Shown here in pieces: positions 35,472 through 45,969 of a stretch of 64,000 bases of DNA (positions are counted from its first letter, which is position 1; each line of letters begins with the position of its first letter). The notes under the pieces were generated by a model. The model saw only the letters and a list, made by a program, of their open reading frames with translations. It had not been told where the DNA came from and did not search any database. The position numbers and the translations under genes were made by a program. Source of the stretch: Agaricus subrufescens (taxonomy: Eukaryota > Basidiomycota > Agaricomycetes > Agaricales > Agaricaceae); contig CM057066.1 of assembly GCA_029945375.1 (NCBI GenBank), positions 1,240,001-1,304,000 of the forward strand. Direction: 5' to 3'.

Positions 35472-36439
35472 ATGGCAGATACTTACGATGTAGGCAAGCA
35501 TACCAAAGGTCAAGAAAGCCTGTACATGCTGCCACGCGATGAGGATGAGCGTCGTAGGTGAGAAAGCCTCGACCTACCGTTGCTACAAGTTTAATCTTGT
35601 TACAATCAGGTTGAACATGCAAAGTCACCTACTACTTCGTACATTCGACAACAAGGCTGTCCATGCACCAGTCGAACTCAAAGATGATGATTGGGTTCTG
35701 GATGCAGGCACCGGTTCGGGTAAGCATTTTCTTACATCAAATGAGGAAGTATGTTCAACGATCATCATACCAAGGTGCATGGATTCGGGATGTTGCCGAA
35801 CAAGTATCAACGAAACCCCAGTATATCGGAATAGACATCAAGCCAGACCTCTTTCCGGAAACATCTAGTCGCCCTCCGAACGTGAAATTTGAAATCAAAT
35901 CTGTCACTACACTTCCAAGAGAGTGGACAAACAAGTTTACTATCGTTCATCAACGGCTTCTCATCGCTGGTCTTCGCAGGCAAGAGTGGGAGACGGCGCT
36001 CAGAGGAATATACAGTGTTCTGAAGCCAGGAGGATGGATACAGCTTTTAGAAAGGCGGGAATGGATTGCAGGCCCTGCGTTGGCTAAGTTCCAGGATGCA
36101 GTTTACGCTTATTCGGACGATGTGGGACTGATGCTCCGCGATATTGCCTGGTGGCTACCCGACTTCCTCAAGCAGAGTGGGTTTATCAATATTCATGAGG
36201 TAACCCGTAGCATATCCCTTAGTGCTAGTAAGGGCCAAGACGGTGTTGAGATGAAAACCGATGCCATGGGTGTCTGGCGGGGATACAAGAAAGCCATTCT
36301 GGAAAGAGGCGGTTGTGGAATAATCAACAGTGACACCGAATGCGAGGAGCTGTTGGAAGACATTTCGAAGGAAATCGATACTTTACCGGGATCAGCGATG
36401 ACTTTTACGATGTTCTGGGCGCAGAAGCCATTCGAGTAG
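35472..36439 (+). CDS. SAM-dependent methyltransferase, copy MT2 (intact, 286 aa, inverted)
   Basis: Three exons (35472-35557, 35610-35719, 35775-36439) close in frame. The start MADTYDVGKHTKGQ precedes LPRDEDERRR, LLLRTFDNK, WVLDAGTGSG, PQYIGIDIKPDLFPE, LKPGGWIQLLE and a C-terminus ending TFTMFWAQKPFE. The last exon is 665 nt, as in MT1 and MT4. It is the only copy on the plus strand, so its unit was inverted. It is probably functional; the substrate is unknown. Confidence 0.88.
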
Positions 36440-37470
36440 GAGTGTACCCAGAATGGAAGAAGGAAACGTTGAATGTTGGTATTAGTATTGGATCGCTCCT
36501 CATTTAGTATTAGCCAAAATATCCTGTATGATGATTCGAGTCGAGGGGAAGTGCATATGAGTTGTGCCCGAGTGAGATTGGGGTGGGTAAGGCAGTCGTA
36601 TCGACCTGTGCGTGTCAGATATAATCCACTCGCGTGATTGCCTTGTGTAGATGGTGCCTTGTTGTGTGGTTCGGAAAGGATAGAAATCAGAGGGTTAAAT
36701 AGATATTCGAATGACAATGTGCAAATCTGGGTTGGAATAATGTAGCTGTTACGTAAGATTTTTTTTTTTGTTTCCTTGTGATAATAAATAATATACGACC
36801 ACAAGCACACAATCTCTCTCGCACTGACATTGACTTGGCATGCTCGCATAGAACTCACCGAGGTTGTACTGAGTGCGTCTTTGTCTTCTCGTTCACCATG
36901 CCATTTCCCTTCAAGTTCTTTTATGTGAAAGTTGAGTCCTCTTCAAAAGGTCAGAATGACTCGAGGCTGGTAGCAATCAACCTGAAGGAATAGAGGAAGC
37001 AAGGGTCTGACTTGCGCTCACTCACTGCCGAACTTAGACACATGATCGCACACCTGATCAATCGCACAGCACTCATCCTTTATGCATTCCGGAATTCGAT
37101 TTGGGGCCACTGGCCCAAGTTATGACGGTATTACGCTCAGCATAATAGTAATAAGTATCTCTTAGAAGGTGGATTTGTTCGCAGGTCAGCTCGGACCAGC
37201 TTCCTATGTCGGCTGCCGAGGTCAACATCTGAGCCGAGGGGAAATCAACTCCATTCTTGCCATCGAAAATCATGTTCAGGGTCGTTTCGACAGTAGTGTG
37301 TCGCAGGTGTGTCCTGTCGACAAGGTTTTCCGTCCAGTTGAGCCCTCTAATATAGGAGTTCTTACTCATATCTCACGCCATAAAAATCTGTAGGTAGGTA
37401 ATGCAATGGGAACGATTGCATGTTGACAACCATGTTGACCATGCTTCCTTTCCATTCTAAAAGTACATTC
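36440..37470. other. Intergenic, mostly non-coding; holds an eIF3L exon-1 relic
   Basis: 1 kb between the 3' ends of MT2 and MT3. No gene is recognised except the relic at 37170-37330. Confidence 0.5.
37170..37330 (+). pseudogene. Relic of eIF3L exon 1 (fragment a)
   Basis: It aligns with 45960-46080. The series TATGTCGGCTGCCGAGGTCA, CTCCATTCTTGCCATCG, GGTCGTTTCGACAGTAGTG parallels the real TATGTGGGCCGCCGAGGCCG, CTCCATACTTGCCATCG, GGTCACTTTGAAGATGGTG. The frame is interrupted and no later eIF3L exon follows. Confidence 0.75.
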
Positions 37471-38434
37471 CTACTCGAACGGTTTTTGTGCCCAGAACAT
37501 CGTAAAACTAATCGCTGATTCCGGGATGTTATCGATTTCCTTCGAAATATCTTCAACCAGCTCTTCGAACTCGATATCACCGTTGATTATACCATAACCG
37601 CCCCTACCCAGAATTCCTTCCTTATATCCACGCACGATACCCATGATGTCCATCTTTCCATCAATGGCATCCTTGCCTCTGCTAGGATGAGAAGGTATAC
37701 CACGGCACACCTCATGAACACTGACAAAACCGCTCTTCTCGAGGAATTTGGGTAATTGCGCAGCAATATCAGGAACCATTAGGTCATGTCGTCTGAAAAT
37801 GCAAAAAGCGCATCCTGAAATTTAGCCAATGCAGGGCCTGCGGCCCAGGAACTCCATTCTAGCAGCTGGACCCATCCACCTGGTTTCAGGACGCCATATA
37901 TTTTTTTGAGTGCTGTTTCCCACTCATGCCTGCGGAGACCCGCTATGAGAAGGCGCTGATGGACAAGAGTAAATTTGTTCGTCCATTCCCTCGGAAGTGC
38001 GGTGACAGATTGAATATCAAATTTCACATTTGAGGGACGAGTAGATGCTTCTGGGAAGAGATTTGGCTTGATATCTATTCCAACGTACTGAGGTTTTGTG
38101 GGTATGTGGTCCACGGCGTCCCGGAGCCATGCACCTTGATACGATGATTATCGATCAAGCTTCCTCTATTCAATGAAGGGGAATGCCTACCCGAACCAGT
38201 GCCTGCATCCAGGACCCAATCATCATCTTTGAGTTCGACTGGTGCATGGACGAGTTTATTGTCAAATGTACGGAGTAACAAGTGACTCTGTACGATCAAC
38301 CTGATAACAGAGTCAAACTTGGAGCCACGGTAAGTCAAAAATTCTAACCTGCTGCGCTCTTCCTCGTGGCGTGGCAGAGCGTAAAAGTTTTCTTGGACTT
38401 TAATATACCTGCTAGCGTCTGGATTATCTGTCAT
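37471..38434 (-). pseudogene. SAM-dependent methyltransferase, copy MT3 (single frameshift)
   Basis: Three exons (38349-38434, 38191-38300, 37471-38134) match the intact copies, and SAM motif I (WVLDAGTGSG) is intact. The last exon is 664 nt instead of 665. A 1-nt deletion near 37785, in the segment that reads SDDVGLML in other copies, shifts the frame to SDDMT and a stop. Downstream the correct frame stays open to the usual C-terminus (SFTMFWAQKPFE). The lesion is therefore single and recent, or a sequencing error. Confidence 0.85.
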
Positions 38435-39042
38435 ACTTGAAGAATTGAGAAAAGATGGCTGATAAAAGATCTACCTTTTATATTTTCACTTTATCTACGA
38501 GCTGGGCAAGTACTCGGCATGAGAGTTTATCCTGCCTCGCTTCTAGCCGGTCATCTGGATAGAATACCGGTCAAAATTCAAGAAAAAAACCGCCGCAGCG
38601 CCACATGTGTCAGGGAGTGGGAAACTAGAGAAGCGATGACAGCTGGAACGGTAAGTGATCCTCATGATGAATACGAATCGAAGGAAGAGACAAACAAAGA
38701 ATGTTTTTGGTATCAGATTTCCGATGAACAGCAACTTGTCAAGATTCAGCACTCTGCTGGACCCGTAGCTTTCCTGTAGGAAATCAACAACACAGCCACA
38801 AAATATTCAGTAGATAGACTGATATCCACGCAAAAAGTCCACTAGCAGGTAATGCAGGCAGAAAACAACGGTAGGTATAAGCCAATGTTGAGCAATTTAG
38901 GTCTGGCGAACTGCGGCAGTGAGATATCACATTTGGGAATTCCGTGAATCTTTCTCCAGTGGTATGTCATCGGAGGGTAGTAAGTGTGTTTTAAGGGTAC
39001 GATCGTTGACCAAGCTTCATTATTTGATGTAGGAGAATGTTC
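38435..39042. other. Intergenic, repeat-unit remnant
   Basis: About 600 bp. It contains the recurring upstream block near 38590-38660 (REWETREAMTAGT on the plus strand, ending in GTAAGT). No gene. Confidence 0.45.
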
Positions 39043-39298
39043 ACCTGAACCAGTGCCTGCATCCAGAACCCAATCATCATCTTTGAGTTCGACTGGTGCA
39101 TAAACGGTTCTATTGTCGAATGTATGAAGTAATAAGTGATTATGTGCGATAAACCTAATTACAAAGTCAAGCTTGGAGCTACGATAAGCCGAGGATGCCT
39201 ACCTACGGTGGTCTTCCTTGTGGCGTGGCAAAACGTATAGAATTTGTTGAAGTTTGCTAAGCTTGCTCAGGTCCTCAGTGTCTGATATACTTGGGATA
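39043..39298 (-). pseudogene. Methyltransferase 5' fragment (exons 1-2 only)
   Basis: Exon 1 is recognisable (SDTEDLSKLSKLQQIL, LPRHKEDHR) but its ATG is ATA at 39296-39298. Exon 2 (LLLHTFDNR, VELKDDDWVLDAGTGSG) is open and ends at a GTGAAC donor. The 665-nt third exon is missing; unrelated sequence follows. This is a truncated copy that cannot encode an enzyme. Confidence 0.85.
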
Positions 39299-40194
39299 GT
39301 GAGAAAGAATAATAAGAGAGGATAGACGTCTTACTTTAGATATACGTATGTTTGCCTACAAACGATTTTGGTATGAATGCATCTTACGGTTGCCTGCCTC
39401 GCGTACAGCTGAGCATATGGAGTAGGTCACTAGTCCAGAAATGATATGGTCAACCGCATGGCGGAGGTCTGGGAGTGGGAGTCCAGAGAGACAGTACAAC
39501 TCGCAGCTGTAAGTGGTCTTTACAAGAGCCGATGTAGGAGACACACAACGTCAACTTTGCTGAAGCATATCGGAGAGTCTTGTGAAACACTGCCGGTCCC
39601 GGAAGCGATCATTACCCCGTTGAGCTCGAAGCATTCGATGTACCGATTGACAGCATGGCTACACAGTCACACATGACTCGATTTATCTTTGACCCTAGAT
39701 ATACTTGATTCAGGATGATGATCGGGAGCCTTGCATGGAGGAGAGGTATTGCGTCATTCTTCTACAGAAGGTATCTATATCATCACATGCAACCTCGGAG
39801 CATAGTCGCCGCACAGAGTTACTCAACGGCTTATTGAGAACCACTGAACCATCATCGGTGGAGTGAACTTGTATGGTGTCCTGAAAGGACATGATGAGCC
39901 ATGAAGGAGCAAAACCAATATAGCGCTGGATAGACAGAACCACCAGTCCAAATAAGCCAAGCGAGCGAGAGCTCTGCGAGGGTGATCACCGACCCAGTAC
40001 CAGACGGAAGTCCCTAGGACATTCAATGCCAAGCACAAGCTGTTTGTGGTCTCAGTGTTCAATCACCAGAGACCAACGATAGCCAAAGTCCAAGAAAAGA
40101 GGAAACATTTGCCTTTGAATATTGGAGAAAGAATAGGGAATTACTAAATTACCTCGCCTCATGATGAAGTCGGGAATTGCCGAGCCATAACACA

Positions 40195-40345
40195 CCAATA
40201 GGTTCCTCCAAGGTTCCTCTGTAGGCCACCGAATCCGACATTAACGGGAAAGTTCTTGTCCTCTGGAGCTGTGGCCAGCACAATCCCGACAGTAGTGTGA
40301 TAGACGTCACCGATCTCCTCGACTGGTGCCTTCTGATGTGGCAGC
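40195..40345 (+). pseudogene. Relic of eIF3L exon 1 (fragment b)
   Basis: AGGTTCCTCTGTAGGCCACC and GACATTAACGGGAAAGTTCT correspond to the real AGGTCCCTATGTGGGCCGCC and GACATCGACGAGGAAGTCGA. It ends with GACAGTAGTGTG, as do fragments a and c. Frame lost. Confidence 0.7.
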
Positions 40346-40384
40346 CTTCTTCAACTTGGACGTAGAAGACGCGCCCCTATGTGA

Positions 40385-40475
40385 GCTGCTGAAATTGACA
40401 TCGACAAGGACGTTGGCTCCATTCCTACCACTGGGAACTATGGCCACGGTCTTTCTGACAGTGGTGTAACCTGCC
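40385..40475 (+). pseudogene. Relic of eIF3L exon 1 (fragment b2)
   Basis: GACATCGACAAGGACGTTGG and GGGAACTATGGCCACGGTCT closely match the real exon (GACATCGACGAGGAAGTCGA and GGGAACTACGGCCAGGGTCA). It is a second, more similar relic just downstream of fragment b. Confidence 0.75.
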
Positions 40476-40614
40476 CCACGGGTTTATTCAACCAGTGTTC
40501 TCAAACGTAGCGAGCAGCCTTTGCTCGAGGAAGATTCACAAAATTTTCAAAGTCAAGGAACGATTAAACGTTAAAAAAACAGTGTTCAATATGTACCGTA
40601 CTATGTGCACATCC

Positions 40615-41578
40615 CTATTCAACCGGTTTCTGCGCCCAGAACATTGTGAAACTAAGAGTTGATTCCGGCGTATGGTCGATCTCCTTCGAAATATCGTCCA
40701 TTAACTCATCAAACTCGGCGTCATTGTCTATTATACCATAACCACCCCTGCCCAGGATCGCTTCCTTGTGTCCACGCAAGACGCCCATAATGTTCATTTT
40801 CCCATCAACGCCGTCTTGACCCCTACTAGGGTTAGAAGGTACATGACGAGTCGCCTCATGAATATCGATAAAACCAGCCTGCTTGAGAAGTTCGGGGAGT
40901 TGCAGCGTAATATCGCGAAGCATTAAACCAACATCATCTGAGAATGCATGGAACGCCTCCTGAAATTTGGCCAACGCAGGACCTGAGGACCAGGCCCGCC
41001 ATTCTAATAGCTGGACCCATCCACCTGGTTTGAGGACACCATAAACTTCTCTGATCTCTGTTTCCCACTCATGCCTACGAAGACCGCTGAGGAGGAGGCG
41101 CTGATGAACAAGAGTGAATTTGTTCTTCCATTGCTTTGGAAGTGCAGTGACAGATTGAATATCAAATTTCACATTTGGAGGGCGTATCGATGCCTCTGGG
41201 AAGAAGGTCGGCTTGATATCTATTCCGACATATTGGGGTTTTGTAGGTATCTGTTCGACAACGTCCTGAAGCCATGCACCTTGGTGTGATATCATTGACC
41301 AATGCTTCCTCAATTGACGTAGGAGAATGCTTACCCGTGCCAGTGCCCGCATCCAGAACCCAATCATCATCTTTGAGTTCTACTGGTGCATGAATGGCTT
41401 TATTGTCGAATGTACGGAGTAATAGGTGACTCTGTACAATCAACCTAATTATAAGATCAAACTTGGAGCTACGGTAAGCCGAGGTTTCCCACCTATGGCG
41501 CTCTTCCTTGTGGCGTGGCAGAACGTATAGAGTATCTTGAATTTTGGCAAGCTTGCTTGGGTCCTCAGTGTCTGACAT
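40615..41578 (-). CDS. SAM-dependent methyltransferase, copy MT4 (intact, 286 aa)
   Basis: Three exons (41493-41578, 41335-41444, 40615-41279) close in frame. Intron 1 is 48 nt, a multiple of three and readable through, so the first two exons appear as one frame, but the family alignment favours splicing. The N-terminus is MSDTEDPSKLAKIQ. The sequence then includes LPRHKEERHR, LLLRTFDNK, WVLDAGTGTG, PQYVGIDIKPTFFPE, LKPGGWVQLLEW and a C-terminus ending SFTMFWAQKPVE. All family landmarks are intact, so it is probably active. Confidence 0.88.
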
Positions 41579-42747
41579 GCTTGGTAGAGTGAGAAAGCAT
41601 GATCAGAGAGGAATAGGTCTTACCTTATATACGTACATTTGCCCACAAGCGATTTTGGTATCTGATGATGAGAATGCATCTGACGGTTGCCTGCCTCACA
41701 TGTAGCTGGACACGCGGGGTAAGTTATTGATTAAGAAAAACGAGGTCCACCGTGTGGTGGAGGTCAAGGAGTAGGAACCAGAGAGAAAGTACGACCTGCG
41801 GTTGTAAGGGATCTGTAGAGAGCTGAAGCGGGCGGCAATTGGAATCAACCTTGCCAAAGCGTATCAGGGGGTCCTGTGAGCCGCTACCAGCATTGGAAGG
41901 GATCATTACGCCGTTGAGCTAGAAGCATTGGATGTACCAATCGAGAGCACAGCTACACAGGACTCGGTTGATCTTTGACCCTATAAACTTGATTCGGGAT
42001 GTTAATTTGGCTTGGAGAAGAGATATTGCATCATTCTTCCGTAGAAGGCTTTTAGGTATTTATATCATCACATGCGACCTCAGAACACAGTCGCCTCGCC
42101 TCGCCGCTCAAAAGGATATTGAAACTCGTTGAACCATCGTTGCTGAGCCTGTATGGTGTTTTGCAAGGGCGAGCGTGAGTCATGGAGAAGTAAAACCAGT
42201 ATCGCGCTGTTATAGGCAGAGCCACCTGTTGAAGCAAGCCAGACGAGTGAAGTGAGAGCTTTGTGAAGGTGATCACCGACCAAGTACCGAACAGAAGTTC
42301 CCAGGACATTCAAAGTCAACTAGGAGCTATTCGCGGCCTGAATTAAATCACCAGAAACCAACGATAGCCAAAGTCCAAGAACAGAAGAAATATTCGCCTT
42401 TGAGAATTATGGAAGAGGATGAGGGCCTCCTGGAATTAAAATGACCTTGCTAACGGTCGCACGATGAGATCGGAAGTTACCGAGCCAAACCTTCAAAGCA
42501 CACCAACAAGTTCCTCTGTGGGCCGCTGAGACCGACATTGACGGGGAAGTTCTTGCACCCGGGAACTATTGTCAGGATGATTCTGACAGTAGTGTGCTAG
42601 ACACCGTCGATCTCCTCGACTGGTATCTTCGAACGTGGCAGCCTTCGCTTGGGCGAACTTCACGATTATTTCAAAACCAATAACAAGTAGCGACCGGACA
42701 ATAGCAATACTCAATACGCATCATTCCTCCATTACATGTGCACACTC
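41579..42747. other. Intergenic repeat-unit DNA between MT4 and MT5
   Basis: A second, well-matched copy of the spacer seen at 39299-40614. It includes the relic of eIF3L exon 1 at 42490-42625. Confidence 0.7.
42490..42625 (+). pseudogene. Relic of eIF3L exon 1 (fragment c)
   Basis: AAGTTCCTCTGTGGGCCGCT and GACATTGACGGGGAAGTTCT match the genuine exon. It ends GACAGTAGTGTGCTAGACACC, resembling fragment b. Frame broken. Confidence 0.75.
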
Positions 42748-43699
42748 CTACTCAAACGGTTTCTGCGCCCAAAACATCGTGAAACTAATTGTTGATTCTG
42801 GCGTGTTGTCGATCTCCCTTGAAATGTCGTCCATTGACTTCTCGAACTCGGCGTCATTGTTGATTACACCATAATTGCCTCTTCCCAGAATCGCTGCCTT
42901 GTATCCGCGTAGGACACCCATAGTGTCCATTTTTCCATCAACGCCGTCTTGGCCTTTACTAGGATTAGAAGGTATACTGCGGGGCTCCTCATGGATATTG
43001 ACAAAACCACTCTGCTTGAGGAATTTGGGTAGTCGCAGTGTAATGTCGCAAAGCATCAATCCTACATCGTCTGATAGCGCAGAAACCACATCTTGAACTC
43101 TGGCTAACAAAGGGCCTGCAGTCCAGGACTGCCACTCCAGCAGTTGAACCCATCCACCTGGTTTCAGAGCGCCATGTATCTCTCTGAGCGCTGGTTCCCA
43201 TTCATGCCTGCGGAGGCCCCCAAGGAGGAGGCGCTGATGGACAAGAGTAAATCTATTCTTCCATTCCTTTGGAAGTGCAATGACAGATTGAATTTCGAAT
43301 TCACGTTTGGAGGACGAGTCGATGCTTCTGGAAAGAGTGTTATTATGATGTCTATGCCAGTGTACTCGGGCTTCGTGGTTATCTGTTCTGCAACGCCCTG
43401 AAGCCAGGCGCCTTGATATGACAATTGTGGATCAAGCATCTTCATTTGATATAGGGAAATGCCTACCCGAGCCAGTGCCTACATCCAGAACCCAATCACT
43501 ATTTTTGAGTTCTACCGGTGCATAAACAGCTTTATTGTTGAATGTGCGGAATAATAGGTGACTCTGCAGGTCTAATACGATTACAAGGTTTAAATTGTAG
43601 CGATGATAAATAAAAATATCTCACCTTGGTGCTCGTTCTCATGACGTATGAGATTTCTTGAACTTGAGGACGCTTGCTTGTGTCCTCAGTTTCCGACAT
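42748..43699 (-). pseudogene. SAM-dependent methyltransferase, copy MT5 (frameshifted)
   Basis: The C-terminal part is open from 43110 to the usual C-terminus (SFTMFWAQKPFE) at 42748. A 1-nt deletion near 43305, after RPPNV, shifts the frame. Exon 1 (MSETEDTSKRPQVQ) has lost about 8 nt around the LPRH motif. The exon 2 acceptor region (ATTAGACCTGCAG) is also shortened by about 5 nt. At least three independent lesions make this an older pseudogene than MT3. Confidence 0.85.
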
Positions 43700-44245
43700 A
43701 CTTGAGGGAGTGAGAAGAAATAACTAGAGATAATAAACACCTTACCTTATATATATACGTACGTTTGCACACAAGTGATTTTGACATTTGATGATGAGAA
43801 TGCGTCCAGTGGCTGCCTGCCTCGCTTGTGGTAACGTGTGGAATAAAATGTTAGTCATGGAAAAAGCAGGAACACCGCATGGCCAAGGTCGGGGAGTGGG
43901 AAATCGAAGGGGTGGTACAAGTCATGATCGTAAGTAAATTTCACAGCAAATACGAAGAGTTGATGTTAGAGAAATGGGACAGCCCTGTCGAATTTGTGAA
44001 CGGTAACTAACTTTATAAACGGATGTAATAGCTCATTTGCACGACTGACCATGCAAGTGAAAGCTTTGCAAGAAGGTCGCCGCCACCCGGCACACACAAA
44101 GTTTGGCGACTTGATCCACAGAGTCAGTGCCCGCAAACACGGTAGCCCTCGCCCGAGGGAAATTCGTGAAGAGTCAATAGTAAGGAGTGATCGAACGTTA
44201 ACAGCAATATTTAATATGCCTCTTAACCCCATTTTATACACATTC
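43700..44245. other. Intergenic, shortened repeat spacer
   Basis: 546 bp. It carries the recurring upstream block at about 43875-43935 (ATGGCCAAGGTCGGGGAGTG, ending GTAAGT). The eIF3L relic part found in the longer spacers is missing or unrecognisable. Confidence 0.5.
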
Positions 44246-45209
44246 CTACTCAACCGGTTTCAGTGCCCAGAACATCGTAAAAGTGATCGTTGATTCTGGC
44301 GTATCGATCTCCTTCGAGATGTCGTCCATTAACTCATCGAACTCGGCACCACTGTTTATTATACCATAACCACCCCTACCCAGCATTGTTTCCTTGTATC
44401 CACGCAAGATACCCATGATATTCACATTCCCATCAACACCATCTTGGCCTTTACTAGGATGGGCAGGTATACTGCGGGGCACCTCGTTAACATTGATAAA
44501 ACCAGTCTGCTTGAGGAGTTCTGGTAATCGCAGAATAATATCGAAGACCAGCAGTCCTACATCGTCGGCTAATGCAAAGATTGCATCCTGAAATTTAGCT
44601 GATGCAGGGCCTGCAGCCCTGCCCTGCCACTCGAGTAGCTGGACCCATCCACCTGGTTTGAGGGCATTATATATTCCTGCGAGCCCTGTTTCCCATTCAT
44701 GTTTGCGGAGACCGTTGAGGAGGAGGCGCTGATGGACAAGAGTAAACTTGTTCTGCCATCCCTTCGGAAGTGCAGTAACGGATCGAACTTCAAAATTCAC
44801 GTTTGAAGGGCGAGTAGATGCGTCTGGGAAGAGGATTGGCTAGATATCTATCCCGATGTACTGGGGCTTTGTGGGTATCTAGTCCACGGCACCCGGAGCC
44901 ATGCACCATGATATAATGATCATTGATCTAGGTTACTCATATTGATGTAGGGAAATGCATACCCGAGCCAGCACCTGCATCCAGAACCCAATCATCGTCT
45001 TTGAGTTCGACTGGGGCATGAACCAATTTATCATCGAATGTACAAAGTAGTAGATGACTTTGCATGCTTAACCTATTTATAACAAGATTAAACTAGGAGT
45101 GACAACAAGTCAAAGTTTCTCACCTACGGCGCTCACCCTCATCGCGTGGCAGAGCGTAAAAGTGCTCTTGAACTTGGGGGCCTTGGCTAGCGTCTGAAGT
45201 ACCTTTCAT
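44246..45209 (-). pseudogene. SAM-dependent methyltransferase, copy MT6 (multiple lesions)
   Basis: The start MKGTSDASQGPQVQ, LPRDEGERRR and exon 2 are recognisable, and 44246-44800 is one open frame of 184 aa with LKPGGWVQLLEW and a C-terminus ending TFTMFWALKPVE. However, the exon 3 acceptor AAG has become ATG near 44915. A 1-nt deletion follows GCATGGCTCCGG. Two in-frame TAG codons replace a His and a Lys around PQYIGIDI. An internal transcript from the 3' frame would lack the SAM motif. Confidence 0.85.
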
Positions 45210-45969
45210 ACTCGGGGAGGGTGAGAAAGGATAGTCAGAGAAATGTCGAACTTTATATACGTGTATTTGTCCACGATGAGAAGGAGGATGACCGCATAGT
45301 GGAGGTCAGGGAGTGGGGAATCAGAGGTGGCACGTATCGAATTAGTAGTTGTAAGTGATCCTTACAGCTAAAACAGAGAGTTGGTGCCAGAGAAATGAGA
45401 TCAGCCTTGTCGGATCTCATGAACAGCGCCGAAAGGGGCCATTAGGCCAGAAGCTTGTGGTGTGCCGGACTACTGACAAACAGCTACACAGTACTCGGTT
45501 AACATTTTAACCCAGTAAGCCCTATTCGTGATGACCTTGTGGCGTCTGGCTTGGAGTAATGGTATTTGTCATCGGCGTCTCTTTTCAAAAAGATTTTTGC
45601 AGGAGCTCGTGTACAAACCCGGATCGTGAATGCTCTGTTGATCGCTCGAAATTTGAACGTTGCTGAACTAGTACTCATAGTTAAAAACCAAGAGAACATT
45701 GTCATAGGCAGAGCCAGTTTAAACAAGCCCGAGTGAAAGTGAAAGCTCCCCAAAGATGATCACCGAGACGGTCTTCAATGTCAACCACGTTTTTCGCAGC
45801 CTCTAGTCAATTACCAGGCACCGTCAAAAATGGAAGAAATACTTTATCGGGCCGAATGGTAGCAATATCCAGAGATGCCCAGAGCACAAGAACAGAAAAT
45901 AAGTGTCAGTTAGCTGACCTTGCTATTTGTGTTGTTTGATGGGCTCGGGAGTTGCCGAACCAAATCTTC
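45210..45969. other. Intergenic, probable eIF3L promoter; parent of the duplicated spacers
   Basis: Divergent spacer between MT6 and eIF3L. Its parts (for example 45290-45350 and 45400-45560) recur in degraded form in the spacers to the left. This is probably the original arrangement from which the methyltransferase units were copied. Confidence 0.55.

Larger units (their letters stand above)
39299..40614. other. Intergenic repeat-unit DNA upstream of MT4's 3' end
   Basis: It matches 41700-42400 and partly 45280-45950. Shared strings include GATCATTACCCCGTTGAGCT / GATCATTACGCCGTTGAGCT and TATCATCACATGC(A/G)ACCTC. It holds two eIF3L exon-1 relics (40195-40345 and 40385-40475). No gene is recognised. 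Confidence 0.7.

Noticed and set aside
41280..41370. Extended N-terminus of the MT4 frame starting inside its second intron
   Set aside because: The extension translates exon 2 and intron 2 in the wrong frame. Spliced exons 1-2 give the conserved SAM motif instead.
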